Assembly (NCBI GenBank): GCA_900169235.1 | Contig: FWCC01000233.1 | Span: 5,536-69,535, forward strand | Source of the DNA: Zarea fungicola | Taxonomy: Eukaryota; Ascomycota; Sordariomycetes; Hypocreales; Cordycipitaceae | Direction of reading: 5' to 3' | Length of the DNA stretch: 64,000 nucleotides | Part shown: one piece after another, positions 1 through 10,132 of the stretch | Position numbering within the stretch: position 1 is the stretch's first letter | Layout: every line of letters starts with the position of its first letter | The notes under the pieces: model-generated | Told to the model about the DNA's origin: nothing | Database searches by the model: none | What the model saw: the letters and a program-made list of their open reading frames with translations, nothing else | Translations under genes and position numbers: made by a program

Positions 1-218
1 AGGAAAATTGGTCGACCGAGGTGGGGTACGGCGTCTTAGATTAGCCTTAATCGAGTTTTAAGGATATTGTAGGAGTATAGCGTCTTTTTCTAGATATTAT
101 ATGGGAACTTGTGAAAAAGCAGGACTTGAAGATTGATGTGCATGATTTCGGTGAGGATGCCGATGCAGCACTAATGCGAGCTCAGGGAGGAGTATTGCTT
201 AGGGCTTGCAGGAGGTAA
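1..218 (+). CDS. 3' end of an unknown gene (last exon, cut by window edge)
   Basis: An open frame runs from about position 76 to a TAA at 216-218. It follows a TATAG that could be a 3' splice site. It encodes about 46 residues, including LVKKQDLKIDVHDF and an Ala/Arg-rich end (LLRACRR). The amphipathic, charged composition looks coding. I do not recognise a family, and the rest of the gene would lie left of the window. It is the only reason to think a gene enters from that side. Confidence 0.3.
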
Positions 219-340
219 AGACGCCAATCCCGGACATGTAAAGTAACATAGTTAGCGTGCGTACTCAACAAGCGTCAATAACTACACCCCTCGCAACAAG
301 TGTAGACCACTTCCAATAATATTGAAAGCTAACCCGCAAC

Positions 341-508
341 GCCGTGTGTGATACGCTGTACGCCGTGTGCGATGCGCTGTACGCCATGCGCCATACGCCC
401 TGCATGCGCCATGCGCCATGCGCCATGCGCCATACGCCATGCATGCGCCATACGCCATGCATGCGCCATGCGCCATGCGCCATGCCCCATACGCCATGCA
501 TGCGCTAA
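341..508. repeat. 7-bp minisatellite (GCCATGC / GCCATAC)
   Basis: About 22 head-to-tail copies of a 7-base unit alternate between GCCATGC and GCCATAC, with a few variants such as GCTGTAC at the left end. All six frames stay open across it because 7 is not a multiple of 3, so long apparent proteins here are artefacts. It lies about 160 bases upstream of the F-box gene, in its presumed promoter region. Confidence 0.9.
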
Positions 509-665
509 CGAGAGAGTGGTGTTGATGATGGAAACGCATGCAAGTAAGGCTTTATACAAAAATAAACATAATGTCTGCTGATGGAATCCTACAGAATATG
601 TCATGCTAAATCAGTATTCTCCATCTTCTTTGAGTTGCGCAGCCTGCGTTTTGCAGACGTTAGAC

Positions 666-2378
666 ATGGCTTCGCTGCCGTATGAAATCCGCAGGATGAT
701 TCTCGACGAGGCAAGTGCTACCAGGCTTAGGGAGTTCACTGGGAACTGACATTGAGTAGTTTCAAAACATTTCAGACCTAGCTAGGCTCTGCAGAGTCTC
801 CAGCGCACTGCGAGATCTTGTCATTCCTATATTATACCGCAAAGTAACGATCCGGGTGTCGGAATCTGCTATGCTGGAAGAATTAATACGCAAATTGAAT
901 AACCTTCGCTTCAATAAGCACCTGAAATTATATACGACCGAGATCCACTTGGCGGCCCCGTTCCATCAAAGGTTAGCAGATAGGTGCTGGCATGGCGAAC
1001 AGACTGGGTTGGAGAGCATGGCTACGCTCCAGGACACATTGAAATATCTGCCGCTAGATTCATTGCTAGCTTTCAAGTATTACAACACATGTTTGCTGGA
1101 CCTCTTACATACTCTCATGCTAACACAGTCGTAGCTGGGACTTGGGATGCTGCGTTCCGAACTCGATATTGGACTGTCTGGTGCACGCCGATAAACTCCA
1201 GCATCTGTCGCTTGTCACCGATGGATACTGCCCAATAGAGGATGCGAACTTGCTCCCACTTGCCGGGTTCACCGGCCTAAAAACACTAAACTGGGCCGGC
1301 TTAACGAGAAGAAGCCATCTAGTTGCCTTGCAAAGTTATCTTCAGCCGAGCTCAAAACTGCAGCAACTGACATCACTCAAGATAGACATGCTCTACGGTG
1401 ACACTGTTTCCGAGCAGCTCGGTGCGGGCGACCGCGAAAATTCTCTCGCGGCAGACATACTCGGAATGAAAGTCGGAGACCCGCAGCGGCTCCTCCCGGC
1501 ATTGCAAGAGTTGTGGTTAAAGGAGTTTAACTTTAACCGTTACGCGCCCGAATTCGTATGCGCCTTCAATATGAGGAGATTAACAAAGCTGCAACTGCAC
1601 TATTGCTCTGGCACCGTGTCGCTATTGCAATCTCTCACTCGGCTGTCTCGCAACTTACCATTGAGTTCTTTTTCTGTGAAGGTCCATCAGCTGGATGATG
1701 GCAATAACCATCTTCCGAGAGCATTGCCGCGATTTCTTAACTCGTGCAATGCCCTGTTGAGTCTATCCATCGCTATACCCTCCGACAGCAGTTCCAGGCA
1801 GTTGGCAGATTGCATCACGCGACATGAAATGCTCCGGAATTTCATGTTCTATGAAGAGACTACAGGCCGTTCCTGTGCGCATCTGACGTCGGCAGTCGCA
1901 AGTCTCCGGCGGCTAACATTTTTGGGGCTCTATTGGAATTCACACGCAATCAGCCTTATCGAACTTGTAAGTCTAGCTGATACATAATACCAGTATGCCC
2001 TGTTTCTACTAACCATGTTCTTAGACCCTTAAATACTCCGCAGCGCTTCCCGACTGTGAAGTTATTCACTTGAGGGTATACGGACCGTTACCATTATTTC
2101 ACACGAATTTTGGCTCAAATGTGCGGTCGCATAGAATAGCAATCGTGAAACTTGCCTTTGCTAAGCTTCGCAGCCTTAGATTTGTGGCCATAGGGGACTT
2201 TTCCAACGGCGGGCGTAACGGTCGTAGGAATGCGTTGTTTTGTAAAACTCCAGGGGGCGAAATGCGCGAGCTGCGTGTTTCTGATCCGTGCTACCGGGAT
2301 TTTGTTCAGGCTCACATGGCGGAACTGACTATTTGTCCGGAGGAGGGGCTTTTAGACCTTCCTCTCGACGCTAGTTAG
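666..2378 (+). CDS. F-box protein with leucine-rich repeats (4 exons)
   Basis: Four exons, 666-714, 776-1076, 1129-1966 and 2025-2378, join in frame to give 513 residues. Intron ends: GTGCTA/TTTCAG; GTATTA with a TGCTAAC branch; GTAAGT with a TACTAAC branch. Residues 4-45 form an F-box (LPYEIRRMILDE, then LARLCRVSSALRDLV and a LYRKVTI strand). The rest has irregular leucine-rich units (LQHLSLV, LKTLNWAGL, LQELWLKEF, LTKLQLHYC, LTFLGLYW). Proteins of this type usually bind Skp1 through the F-box and present a substrate held by the LRR part to an SCF ubiquitin ligase. Such genes are numerous and poorly conserved in ascomycetes, so the substrate is unknown. The start is the first ATG before the F-box. 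Confidence 0.8.
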
Positions 2379-3170
2379 TACTATATGTTAAAGCTACTAT
2401 TGTTGGTTGTTTTTGTAATTTTTCATTTCAAAATGGGTATTCATCCCAAACTTTCATTTCTCCTCCAGATAGTCTGTATAAATATGTTTCCCTTCGCTGT
2501 TGTTTTCCTTACCCAGATTCAGAGGGCCAATCGCCACGATCTTTGGGACCCTCTTGTCACTGTTGAAAGCATAGCACGCCGTCAGGAAAGAAAACTTGTC
2601 CTCTATCCTGGCATGTGGGCAATTTTTCCTCTTTCTCGCCAGCTTGGCCAATAGAATCGTCAGAAGAAATGCACTGACAAGGGTATTTCAGAGGGAAAAT
2701 GTTCGCGAAGCCAGGCATAATTGCACAAATCACCAGATACCCTCTCTCCATTACAATTGTGTATTGTATTGTTACCCATACCGACAACAACTAATTCTGC
2801 TGTAAGAGAGCAATAGCTGGCGTAGATGTGTTGAAATAACAGCTGAACTTGGCAGCTTATTCTTCCTGGAGGAAAGTCCCAGATACCCGATCAGTAATAG
2901 CGGCGCTGCTCCACAGCCTTGACCAGCCTGTCACCATTGCTGCTTTGTGTAAACCAAAGTGTGACATTCCACAGTATTGTATGGTGATACAGTATATGAC
3001 AATAATATTAATAATGTATTATAAAATAATGATATATTAATGATCCGTTGTCCGCTAAACACTGTTTGCCTCTGCTTCTGGTTCCTCGTAGGTCTTATCG
3101 GAACGTCTACCACCTGCATCTGGTAGCGAAGCAGAAGCTGCTTACTTGCCCTCTTGAACTCGTCGACAAA
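2379..3170. other. Intergenic, no gene seen
   Basis: It contains the F-box 3' flank and an AT-rich stretch near 2990-3040. The arrestin frame stays open upstream to about 3048, after a stop, and CCTCGTAG at 3088-3095 could be a 3' splice site. A 5' exon of the arrestin may therefore lie here, but I could not define one. Confidence 0.4.
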
Positions 3171-4391
3171 ATGTGGCGCTCTATGATAGAAAGGTATGGC
3201 TCTGGATTGGTAGCATCCTATGACCGCGGTTCGGCCAGCCTTCGGAGATTAGTCCTGCCACGGCCTCCTGCGTATATCAGCTGTGTAGTGGAAAGTCCAC
3301 CCATTACTTTTCATGGCACGTATGAGGACACAACAAGAGCAATACTATCAGGATGGCTCCAAATTCATGTTGTGGAGCGGCCTGTTGTGGTGACCAGCTT
3401 CAGGGCTACCTTCAGTCTTCACATCACGAACAAGAAGCCACGACAAAACGGCTGTTCAGAATGCATACACAAGACAACAGAGCTAAAATGCTGGACACTT
3501 TTAGGAGCTCCGGCTGAGCTGCCGATAGGAAAGCACCAATTTCCCTTCTCCGAACTACTAGAGAGTAGCCTGCCCTTATCAACTGACACGCCACTGGTCT
3601 CGACTTCCTACATCCTCAACGCCGTGGCCGTCATTGGGAAGAACCGCGATCCTACTTTGTGCCATTCCGCCAAATTTGAGCAAACTATCATGGTCAAGAG
3701 GTCAATTCCGGAGTTCCTCTATATGCCGCGGTCCATGCTATGCTTCGATACAGGCATCAACATCATTGCTCATCACGACCCAATCCTCTACCCTAGCGGT
3801 ACAAAACGCGTCAAGCTACAACTTAGCGGCCTCGTATCACGCAACAATGTGGGAGCGGCAGTGAGCCGATGGAGGATAAGACTGATCATGTGGAAGTTGG
3901 ACGAGAATATCACCACTACCTTTCCTGGCTGCGATAGGCATGCCAACTTGACGGTGAATCAATATCAAGGAGAGGCTATAGTGCGCAATCATAAAAGGAC
4001 GTTGGGCTACCAGTGTCTGCCCGACGGCTGGAAGACCGACTACAGCAGCACGGACGGAAACGCAGAGTTGGCGATGAAATACGGCGTAGTCCAAAAGCGG
4101 CATCCGTCACGGCAGGCTCGATATGCCTGTGACTTAAACACGAATGGCCACATCGATATCACACACTCGCTGCGTATTTGCATTACCATGTCCAGACAAT
4201 CGATCTCACAAGCTAAGCCGCATGCCGCTGTTCGAAGTGGTCCCACTTGCGTGTTAAGCATAACGTTACCCGTCATTTTGACTGAGCCGGGAGATTTGAC
4301 ACTAAGCTGGGAAAGCGAGGTTCTCCCCGAGTATCAAGACCAGTCTCAAAGCCCTCCAGACTACTGTACCAGCCGGCGGTTAGTTATGTAG
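3171..4391 (+). CDS. Ldb19/ART1-type arrestin-related trafficking adaptor
   Basis: 406 residues from the first in-frame ATG. The N-terminal arrestin half spans about residues 36-190. Signatures are ESPPITFHGT, a Cys pair in CSEC (about 95-98), LPIGKHQFPFSELL and TDTPLVSTSY. The second half keeps the family's RWRIRLIMWKL strand and GWKTDYS. The C-terminus has LPEY and then PPDY (about 395-398), both of the PY type that recruits the Rsp5/Nedd4 ubiquitin ligase. In yeast, Ldb19 (Art1) links Rsp5 to plasma-membrane nutrient transporters for endocytosis. The protein ends soon after the PY motif and lacks the long disordered tail many fungal Ldb19 proteins have. A missing 5' exon is possible because the frame is open upstream of the ATG. 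Confidence 0.8.
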   Translation: MWRSMIERYGSGLVASYDRGSASLRRLVLPRPPAYISCVVESPPITFHGTYEDTTRAILSGWLQIHVVERPVVVTSFRATFSLHITNKKPRQNGCSECIHKTTELKCWTLLGAPAELPIGKHQFPFSELLESSLPLSTDTPLVSTSYILNAVAVIGKNRDPTLCHSAKFEQTIMVKRSIPEFLYMPRSMLCFDTGINIIAHHDPILYPSGTKRVKLQLSGLVSRNNVGAAVSRWRIRLIMWKLDENITTTFPGCDRHANLTVNQYQGEAIVRNHKRTLGYQCLPDGWKTDYSSTDGNAELAMKYGVVQKRHPSRQARYACDLNTNGHIDITHSLRICITMSRQSISQAKPHAAVRSGPTCVLSITLPVILTEPGDLTLSWESEVLPEYQDQSQSPPDYCTSRRLVM

Positions 4392-5156
4392 ATTTTGATG
4401 AGTAGAGGATACAGCTTAGTTACTGTACTGCCTACGCTATCTTTAATAGTTCAATATGGTGGAACAGCATATAGTGTGCAGAAGTCTTTAGAAGCACCAT
4501 CTGGCGTTGCCAAAACATACCCTACAACTGGCTACATCTAATATAAACACGCACTGATGGCTCGTCTAACAACAGCAATCTGCTTGTTTTGTTTTCCAGA
4601 GATAATTACATTTTTTGTTATGTAAGAGAAAGAACATACATGTGGCGTACACCGCAGAATCATGCACTTCCAAATAACTAGACTCGTCTCACTCTGGCAA
4701 AGATTCTGAAGCGGCACCAAACAGAAACAAAACAGATGCCAAGCGCTACACAGGTTTACTACTAGCATCAAGGGCATTATTGATCTCAATGGCCTCGAAC
4801 TGACTAGTAATGAGTAGTAAATTGATGGCCGGCAAGCGAAAAGCATGTAGTTTGCCGATTTGGAATGCCAGACATGCGATTATGCCATAGGCGCTCCAAC
4901 TCTTGCCTGCTAGATTTTCTCGCAATTCTAAGTCATCGCCGTCCTACAGAGTAACAATCTTTCCAACTAGATTCTCGTCACTTGCTTGGGGAGCGGTAGA
5001 TCACCACCTACTGCATAGTCCCTCCTTGCAATGCGCGTCTTACACTAGATACCAGATGCAGAAATGATGTCGTACCCTATAGCTCGGATGTCGGTTCTAT
5101 TATTTTTTCCTTCTAATGTGTCTAGGTTAATACATTATGGAATGATAAGAAATGGG
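4392..5156. other. Intergenic, no convincing gene
   Basis: Short open frames here (for example on the minus strand at 4538-4846) have no protein-like composition or start context. I see no repeat or RNA gene. Confidence 0.4.
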
Positions 5157-5720
5157 CTAGGATGGGCGGCTTTTGTTCGTTCGGTGTAGAAAGGACGAAG
5201 GGTTGGCACAACGTACGATGTCAAAAGCCCTACATATGAAGAGCCAGCGGTCGTCCGGATTTATGCTTATAGTGTCCATTTTCGCCTGTGCAACCCTCTT
5301 CATTTTCATTTCGTTAATCGAGACGCCTCTTTGCTCTCCAATCTTACAACCATCCTCGCGGATGTGCTTGTCTCGGTCTGGCATTGTAGCAAGCTTCTTG
5401 TTGCAACGAGGACAGAGAATCGGGATATGCACAAGTAAATGCTCCGTTGCTGCCTCTACCGAAAGGAAGGGAATTTTTGCATTTCGGGCAAACGAACGAT
5501 CCCCTTGTAGGCAGCCGGAAATCGTCTCGAGGATGTGGAAATGTAGCTATCAGGATAAACACCTGCCAGTGCGGAGATTCTTTCAATGTCGGCTTGAATT
5601 GTTGTCTTTGCAGGCGAGGGTGGTGGATTATTTATCCCCTTACCTGTCTAGTGCGGCTCTCTGCCAAAAGCCACACGCATATCCTCGCTAGCTCAGGAAC
5701 TGGACGGGCACAGACCGTCT
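5157..5720 (-). pseudogene. Frameshifted C2H2-finger protein of the same broad class as the 43.8-kb gene
   Basis: Read on the minus strand. An upstream frame ends at a GTAAGG donor near 5645. An acceptor near 5595 opens a frame with RGSFVCPKCKNSLPFG. The second half of that finger (ATEHLLVHIPILCPRC) lies one frame away and continues to the stop with RDKHIREDGCK, GVSINEMKMKR and PDDRWLFICRAF. Together these give CxxC-x13-H-x3-H and a CxxC...H...C unit, then the trailing D-R-W helix typical of a fungal family with one or two poor C2H2 fingers. The two halves need a one-base shift near 5461-5470, too close for an intron. I therefore read it as a decayed gene, though a sequencing error is possible. 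The 5' end is not defined. Confidence 0.5.
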
Positions 5721-6522
5721 CACTTTGACGGCTTGCGGGTTTGCTGCCATGGCTGCAGGTTTCTGGCTTGGTGGGGCCATATCGGTTAGCATGCCTCTTC
5801 TTACACTAAACACACCGCTCGACATTCTGCATACAGTAGATATCGTAATGCAACTGGGCAAAAAGGAAGGAAAAAAAAAAAGGGATTTAATACACACAAG
5901 GGTATTCCCTGAACACAATATGCCTGTCTGTTTGTCTTGTTGTTTCAGAGAAAAAGCAACTCTGGGCTCTGACCAACCAGCTCACACTGCGATCCACAAC
6001 CCCTCACTTGGAACGATGCTGGGAGAACACCATCCCGATTTTTTAAAGCATCACAGCAAGACTGAACTGTCACTATTGGCGATTACCTTCCTTAGTAAAG
6101 ACTGGTGGCAGTTTCAGAGAGAGAACCAGGGACTCCAAATGTTGTGCAATATGCGATCGCTCCAAAAAAAAAAGAAAAAGGAAAAAAAAGAAAAAAAAAA
6201 GAAAAGAAAGAGAGACAAAAAAAGAAAACGAGGTTTGTGAAAGAGGAAGAAACTCACGAACTGGTGAAGAACTACCTAAGCCAAAGTCCCCGTGCCAAAG
6301 TGTGCATATTCTTGCCACCTTGCGACGCCCGAGATCATGGTGCTTCTCGAGGACGAAGCCAAAACGCTTTTCAAACAATTTCCATCATGAACAGCCTTGA
6401 CACTATGGGTTCGACGGGCAGCATCTCCAGAATGATCTTCGCGGTTTTGTCTGCCCCTCGCATGAAACACTTGCGAATTTGGGGGAATCGGTGCTGCAGA
6501 ACAAATTAGACGAGCTTTGAGA
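5721..6522. other. Low-complexity intergenic region
   Basis: It holds an A-run near 5869-5881 and a long purine tract (separate entry). Frames over the purine tract read as Lys/Arg runs and are not genes. The minus-strand frame at about 5720-5790 may be the 5' exon of the broken C2H2 gene. Confidence 0.45.
6164..6236. repeat. Polypurine (A/G) tract
   Basis: About 70 bases are nearly all A with scattered G and a single C on the plus strand, and pyrimidine on the minus strand. Tracts like this can adopt non-B structures and are prone to slippage. Any reading frame across it is spurious. Confidence 0.85.
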
Positions 6523-7632
6523 TCAGCGCTGGTTTTTGAGCTTGTGAGCCGCCAAATGATGGACCTTTCCACGTCCTTTTACTCCTTTGTTACTATTTTT
6601 GTAGTGCTCTTTGAAGTACTGGAAATCCGACTGATGCTCCGCAGGGATTTCACCCTGGACAGTACACTTGGCAAACAGGCTAGTAAGAAGCTGGATCTTC
6701 CACTTGTGGGAATTTTTATGGTGTGTCTTCATGTTGCCGAGCTGGGAAAAGGTCTTGCTGCAGCCTTCGAGCGTGCACGTGTAGGGCTTCTCCCCAGTGT
6801 GACAGCGCCTGTGCGTCTTGAGATTGCCGCGCTGAGAAAAAGCGCGGCTACAGTTTTCCTGTCCGCAAAGATACGGCTTGTCACCAGTGTGAACCCGCCG
6901 GTGAGCATCCCAGTGCGACTTGTACAAAAACATCCTGCTGCAGTGTGGATCGTCGCAAGCCCATTTCTTCTGGTTCTCCGTAGCAGCTGCAAAGGTGCCT
7001 GGTGCGGAGGACCCGGTGTGGTCAGCACAAGCAGTGAGGTCAGGAGTACGTCTTTGAGAAGGCTCAATCCTAGCCTCGGGCTTTCTTTGTTGGGTGATCT
7101 TCATAAGTTCGTCGACGGGTGACTTAAAATTGACCTCGTCGAGAGGACTTTCGGGCTCGTTGTACGTAATTGTCTGAGCTTTGGTAGTGGCGGTCGAAGA
7201 GGTGAGGGAGGGTAGAGACTTGTCTTGAGTGGAAAAAGTAGGCCCGTTTCGTCGGGACTTGGGTTCTTGCTGAAATACGGGTTGTAGAGACTTGAAATCC
7301 TGCTGGAACACAAGGCCGTGATCCTCGCCCATTTGCTGAGTCGGAGCCTCCAAGTCGTCATCGTTGAATATTGGCGGATGTTGGGAGGCCGATGATGGGT
7401 TATCGTGCATATATTGGAATACAGATTGATCCCAACCCGTGTCACAGTAAGTTAATATCCACTGAGCAATGTTATCTGGACCAAAAACGTGCTGGGTAGC
7501 CTCGGGCTGCTCCTGTTTTGGAACAAGGTTGGAGCCATAGGTGTCGTCGGCCGAGCAATATGGATTATCCGCCGCAAATCTGACATCATGATGTCCTTCA
7601 ATAGAATTTGTGCAGATCTGAGGAAGAGCCAT
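6523..7632 (-). CDS. Azf1-like C2H2 zinc-finger transcription factor with three fingers
   Basis: 369 residues from the ATG at 7632; an in-frame GTG further out is not used. The N-terminal 220 residues are low-complexity and acidic/Gln-rich (VFQQDF, VFQQEPK), like an activation region. Residues 224-309 hold three tandem C2H2 fingers with TGDKP and TGEKP linkers and [10 protein letters not shown] and [10 protein letters not shown] recognition helices. The tail [14 protein letters not shown] matches the end of the Azf1 family, whose members bind DNA and control carbon and cell-wall genes in yeast. Azf1 proteins normally have four fingers. Here the finger with the QRGNVRAHK-type helix is absent, so the DNA site should differ. 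The target genes are unknown. Confidence 0.8.
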   Translation of the reverse strand: MALPQICTNSIEGHHDVRFAADNPYCSADDTYGSNLVPKQEQPEATQHVFGPDNIAQWILTYCDTGWDQSVFQYMHDNPSSASQHPPIFNDDDLEAPTQQMGEDHGLVFQQDFKSLQPVFQQEPKSRRNGPTFSTQDKSLPSLTSSTATTKAQTITYNEPESPLDEVNFKSPVDELMKITQQRKPEARIEPSQRRTPDLTACADHTGSSAPGTFAAATENQKKWACDDPHCSRMFLYKSHWDAHRRVHTGDKPYLCGQENCSRAFSQRGNLKTHRRCHTGEKPYTCTLEGCSKTFSQLGNMKTHHKNSHKWKIQLLTSLFAKCTVQGEIPAEHQSDFQYFKEHYKNSNKGVKGRGKVHHLAAHKLKNQR

Positions 7633-8757
7633 TGAACAGCACCGTGTTGTTATCCCAGCACACAGACAAACGGAGCTGTCAAGATACGCAACAGTGAAAG
7701 AAGAATAGGGTGTGACAGGGGAATTCACATACTCGGGCCGTAACGGCTTTATAGTGGGCGGGGATAGGAGATGCCAGGCGGTAGAAAGCGCAATATCAAG
7801 CCAGCCTCAAAAACCACCCGAGTTGCGGGTTCAGATCCACACCATAGGGCAAACAGTAGTATCCCCACCGAGCTGGTTGGTTGAATGGTATTTTTTGGTA
7901 TAGTAGAGTCTAGGGGGGGGTATAGATTGGAGTGAAACGGATGCGGGAGCACAGCAATGCGCGACGGGTGTGGAAACGATGCTGGGCGTTGACGCGAGTG
8001 TACTCCCACCTAAATGTTGCGGCGCGACCGCGCGTGATAGCTGGCAGCAGTACCGAGTTTCAAATCTCACAGTGTAGAGGCTGAATAGACGTACGTAAAC
8101 CTCAACCCCAAGATATCTAGGCGCATAGGCCGGCTGATCCACCGTAGAGAGAAAGGGTCGCGCTACCTAGTCTCCCCAACTTCTGAGTCTGTGGAAGGCC
8201 CTGCATCTAAAATAGCTTGTGCGGCAAAGGCGGAGGAGGAACCTAAGCCCCCATCTATCAGCCTTCATTAGGCACGGTCCTGGTTGCACCGCACAAATAC
8301 AGTGAGGCGTGGGAATTGAAATGCGGCACAAAGACTGACACAGGGCGAGGTTACTCGCTGACCTACTCAGTAGGCCTTGCCCAATCGATCTGTTCTGTGA
8401 CTTCAAGGTAGACGCAAGAAGCAAACAGGTATTTCCACAAACGGGTGCTTGGTAAGCGGAGGCGAAACACCCTGGGTGACAGTGTGACGCGTCCGGCGCT
8501 CTCCGGGCTGCAAATGACGCCGCTCAATAACTGCATTTCTGTCGCAAAGTGGAGGCCACGCACTACTTGAGAGAACAGTGGCGTTCTGGAGGCACACGCG
8601 AGCTTCAAAAGGGACTGTGGGAGGAACAGGACAGCTGTGGAATGTGACCAGTACCATATGAATAAGGCATAGACAAAGAATGGCTTGACTCTATCCATTC
8701 AACCGCCCAGTCAGGAAATCAAATTTTGCAGGGGCACACATACAAGGCGCACAGCTC
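7633..8757. other. Intergenic, no convincing gene
   Basis: It includes the promoter of the C2H2 gene and a G-run near 7912-7920. A minus-strand frame at 8363-8698 has an ATG and a hydrophobic start (VKPFFVYALFIWYW), but its remainder looks random. It could be a small unknown protein, but I do not annotate it. Confidence 0.35.
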
Positions 8758-9600
8758 TTACATCGAGTCTCTATTCTGTCCTCTACGACGCCCTCTGGTG
8801 CATCTCCTCTGATCCTCTTGGACTGGCAGGCACGGACACCACCTCGGCAACCATAATAGCTTAGGATGCTCGTTTTCCCATGTCTCATGGCATTCCCGAT
8901 GATGAGCATGCCTTTGACAGTGATTCCACTTCATTTCCTGTCCAATTTGAAAATGTTGTTTGCACATATAGCATGTATTAACCCACCTTTGTAATGGGGA
9001 AATGAATTGGGATGGAGAATGAATCCGCTGCCACCATTTCGCTGGGTTACTCTTGATCCACACGGACATACATGAACGGTGATAGTGATGCCATTCACAT
9101 GGGTTCCATTGCCATTGTACATCTTGGCCATCTCGAAACACTTTGTTGCAGCCATGGCATGCAGTGACATTCAGCCAGTCCAAAAAGCGCGAGGTTGCCA
9201 CAGTGTTGAATAGTTCCAGTGTGTTGTAGCAGTCTTGTTGTGTTTCTGTTATGATGTCTATAATTTTACAATGTAGTTCAGTGTTGTTTTCCTTCAAATC
9301 CTGAAGAAAGCGCACGCGAAATACCTCCGGGCTGTCTATAAGAGCAAGTGCGAGATTGATCGGCCTTCCCGGTGTGACGAAAAACTTGTCACACCACCCC
9401 GCAATGGTGCCATAGGAGTATTCAAGTGCCGCAAAAATGGTAAACGAGCCGCGAACCCGTAGTCTACAGTGCAAGGAGGGAGTGCTGTTGCTATCTCCCG
9501 GTGATTCACCATCATCCACTGCTTTCAAGTGTCTACTGAGCTCTTGGTACCAGTCACTGTTACTACGTTGTGGTGGTGATATCGCATTAGCTTGACTCAT
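8758..9600 (-). CDS. Zinc-module protein A: unknown family with two treble-clef-like Cys/His units
   Basis: 280 residues from the ATG at 9600. Residues 17-30 (WYQELSRHLK) and 82-140 (a helical region with LALALIDSPEVFR and LFNTVATSRFLDW) are shared with protein B at 35.5 kb. Two similar units follow. Unit 1 has C148-x2-C151, C168, H171/H174 and C177. Unit 2 has C210-x2-C213, then IGQEMKW, C228, H231/H234 and C237. The spacing resembles a RING or other treble-clef zinc site. The C-terminus has WCPCLP and a basic tail (RGRRRGQNR). No ligase-type tryptophan pattern is clear, so I assign no activity. It might bind zinc for protein or nucleic-acid contact. The single uninterrupted frame and the distant paralog support a real gene. 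Confidence 0.65.
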   Translation of the reverse strand: MSQANAISPPQRSNSDWYQELSRHLKAVDDGESPGDSNSTPSLHCRLRVRGSFTIFAALEYSYGTIAGWCDKFFVTPGRPINLALALIDSPEVFRVRFLQDLKENNTELHCKIIDIITETQQDCYNTLELFNTVATSRFLDWLNVTACHGCNKVFRDGQDVQWQWNPCEWHHYHRSCMSVWIKSNPAKWWQRIHSPSQFISPLQRWVNTCYMCKQHFQIGQEMKWNHCQRHAHHRECHETWENEHPKLLWLPRWCPCLPVQEDQRRCTRGRRRGQNRDSM

Positions 9601-10132
9601 TCTGAAGCTCTGAGACCGTCGAGGTTGCGCGCCGGAGGTTACCGGTAGTACGAATAAGACCATTCTTGTATAAAGAATAACAGCCACTTTCGGAGGCGAG
9701 TGGAATTGCGACAAAGACAGGGGCGAATGAAAAGGAATCATGAGACAATCGCGTAAACGAAGACCGGCCAGGTGTCTTCCGCCCAGGCACATCCAAACTT
9801 CCACAAATACAGCTAATGAGGCCATAAAATGTGCGCCTTGTCCCGGGCCGCAACAATCACGGTAACGGAAGTAACTTGCAGAAGACTAGTACCATCATTC
9901 TCCAATATCGTAATTTGTCGGAATTTAAACAGTGATTGATGATATTTACTATAATGCTAACTGAACATTCAAGCTCTTTTATTCATGCTTTCCGGTCGAC
10001 ACAGGGTGGATGAAGCAGTTGGTCTCATTCTTCCCTGGGATGGCAGCCTATTTGGATCCAGTGACTTCCAAGAAAATAATACCGGTTTCGTTGTGTCGTC
10101 CTGGAAAAAGTATTCTGCTTCTTCTTTCTGTA
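9601..10132. other. Intergenic, no gene seen
   Basis: The protein A frame stays open upstream to 9825 without stops, but with poor composition. No other signal. Confidence 0.4.

Noticed and set aside
265..604. Long open frames in all directions over the minisatellite
   Set aside because: They are made only by the 7-bp repeat, whose period keeps every frame open. The residues are monotonous Met/Arg/His/Ala.
6073..6509. Lys/Arg-rich and Phe/Leu-rich frames over the purine tract
   Set aside because: Their composition comes from the A/G run. No start context, family or splice sites.
6517..7122. Plus-strand 201-codon frame opposite the C2H2 gene
   Set aside because: It is the antisense shadow of a clear zinc-finger gene.
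7825..7850. GGTTCAGATCC resembling a tRNA T-loop
   Set aside because: No matching T-stem, anticodon arm or acceptor stem on either side. No tRNA gene is supported anywhere in the window.
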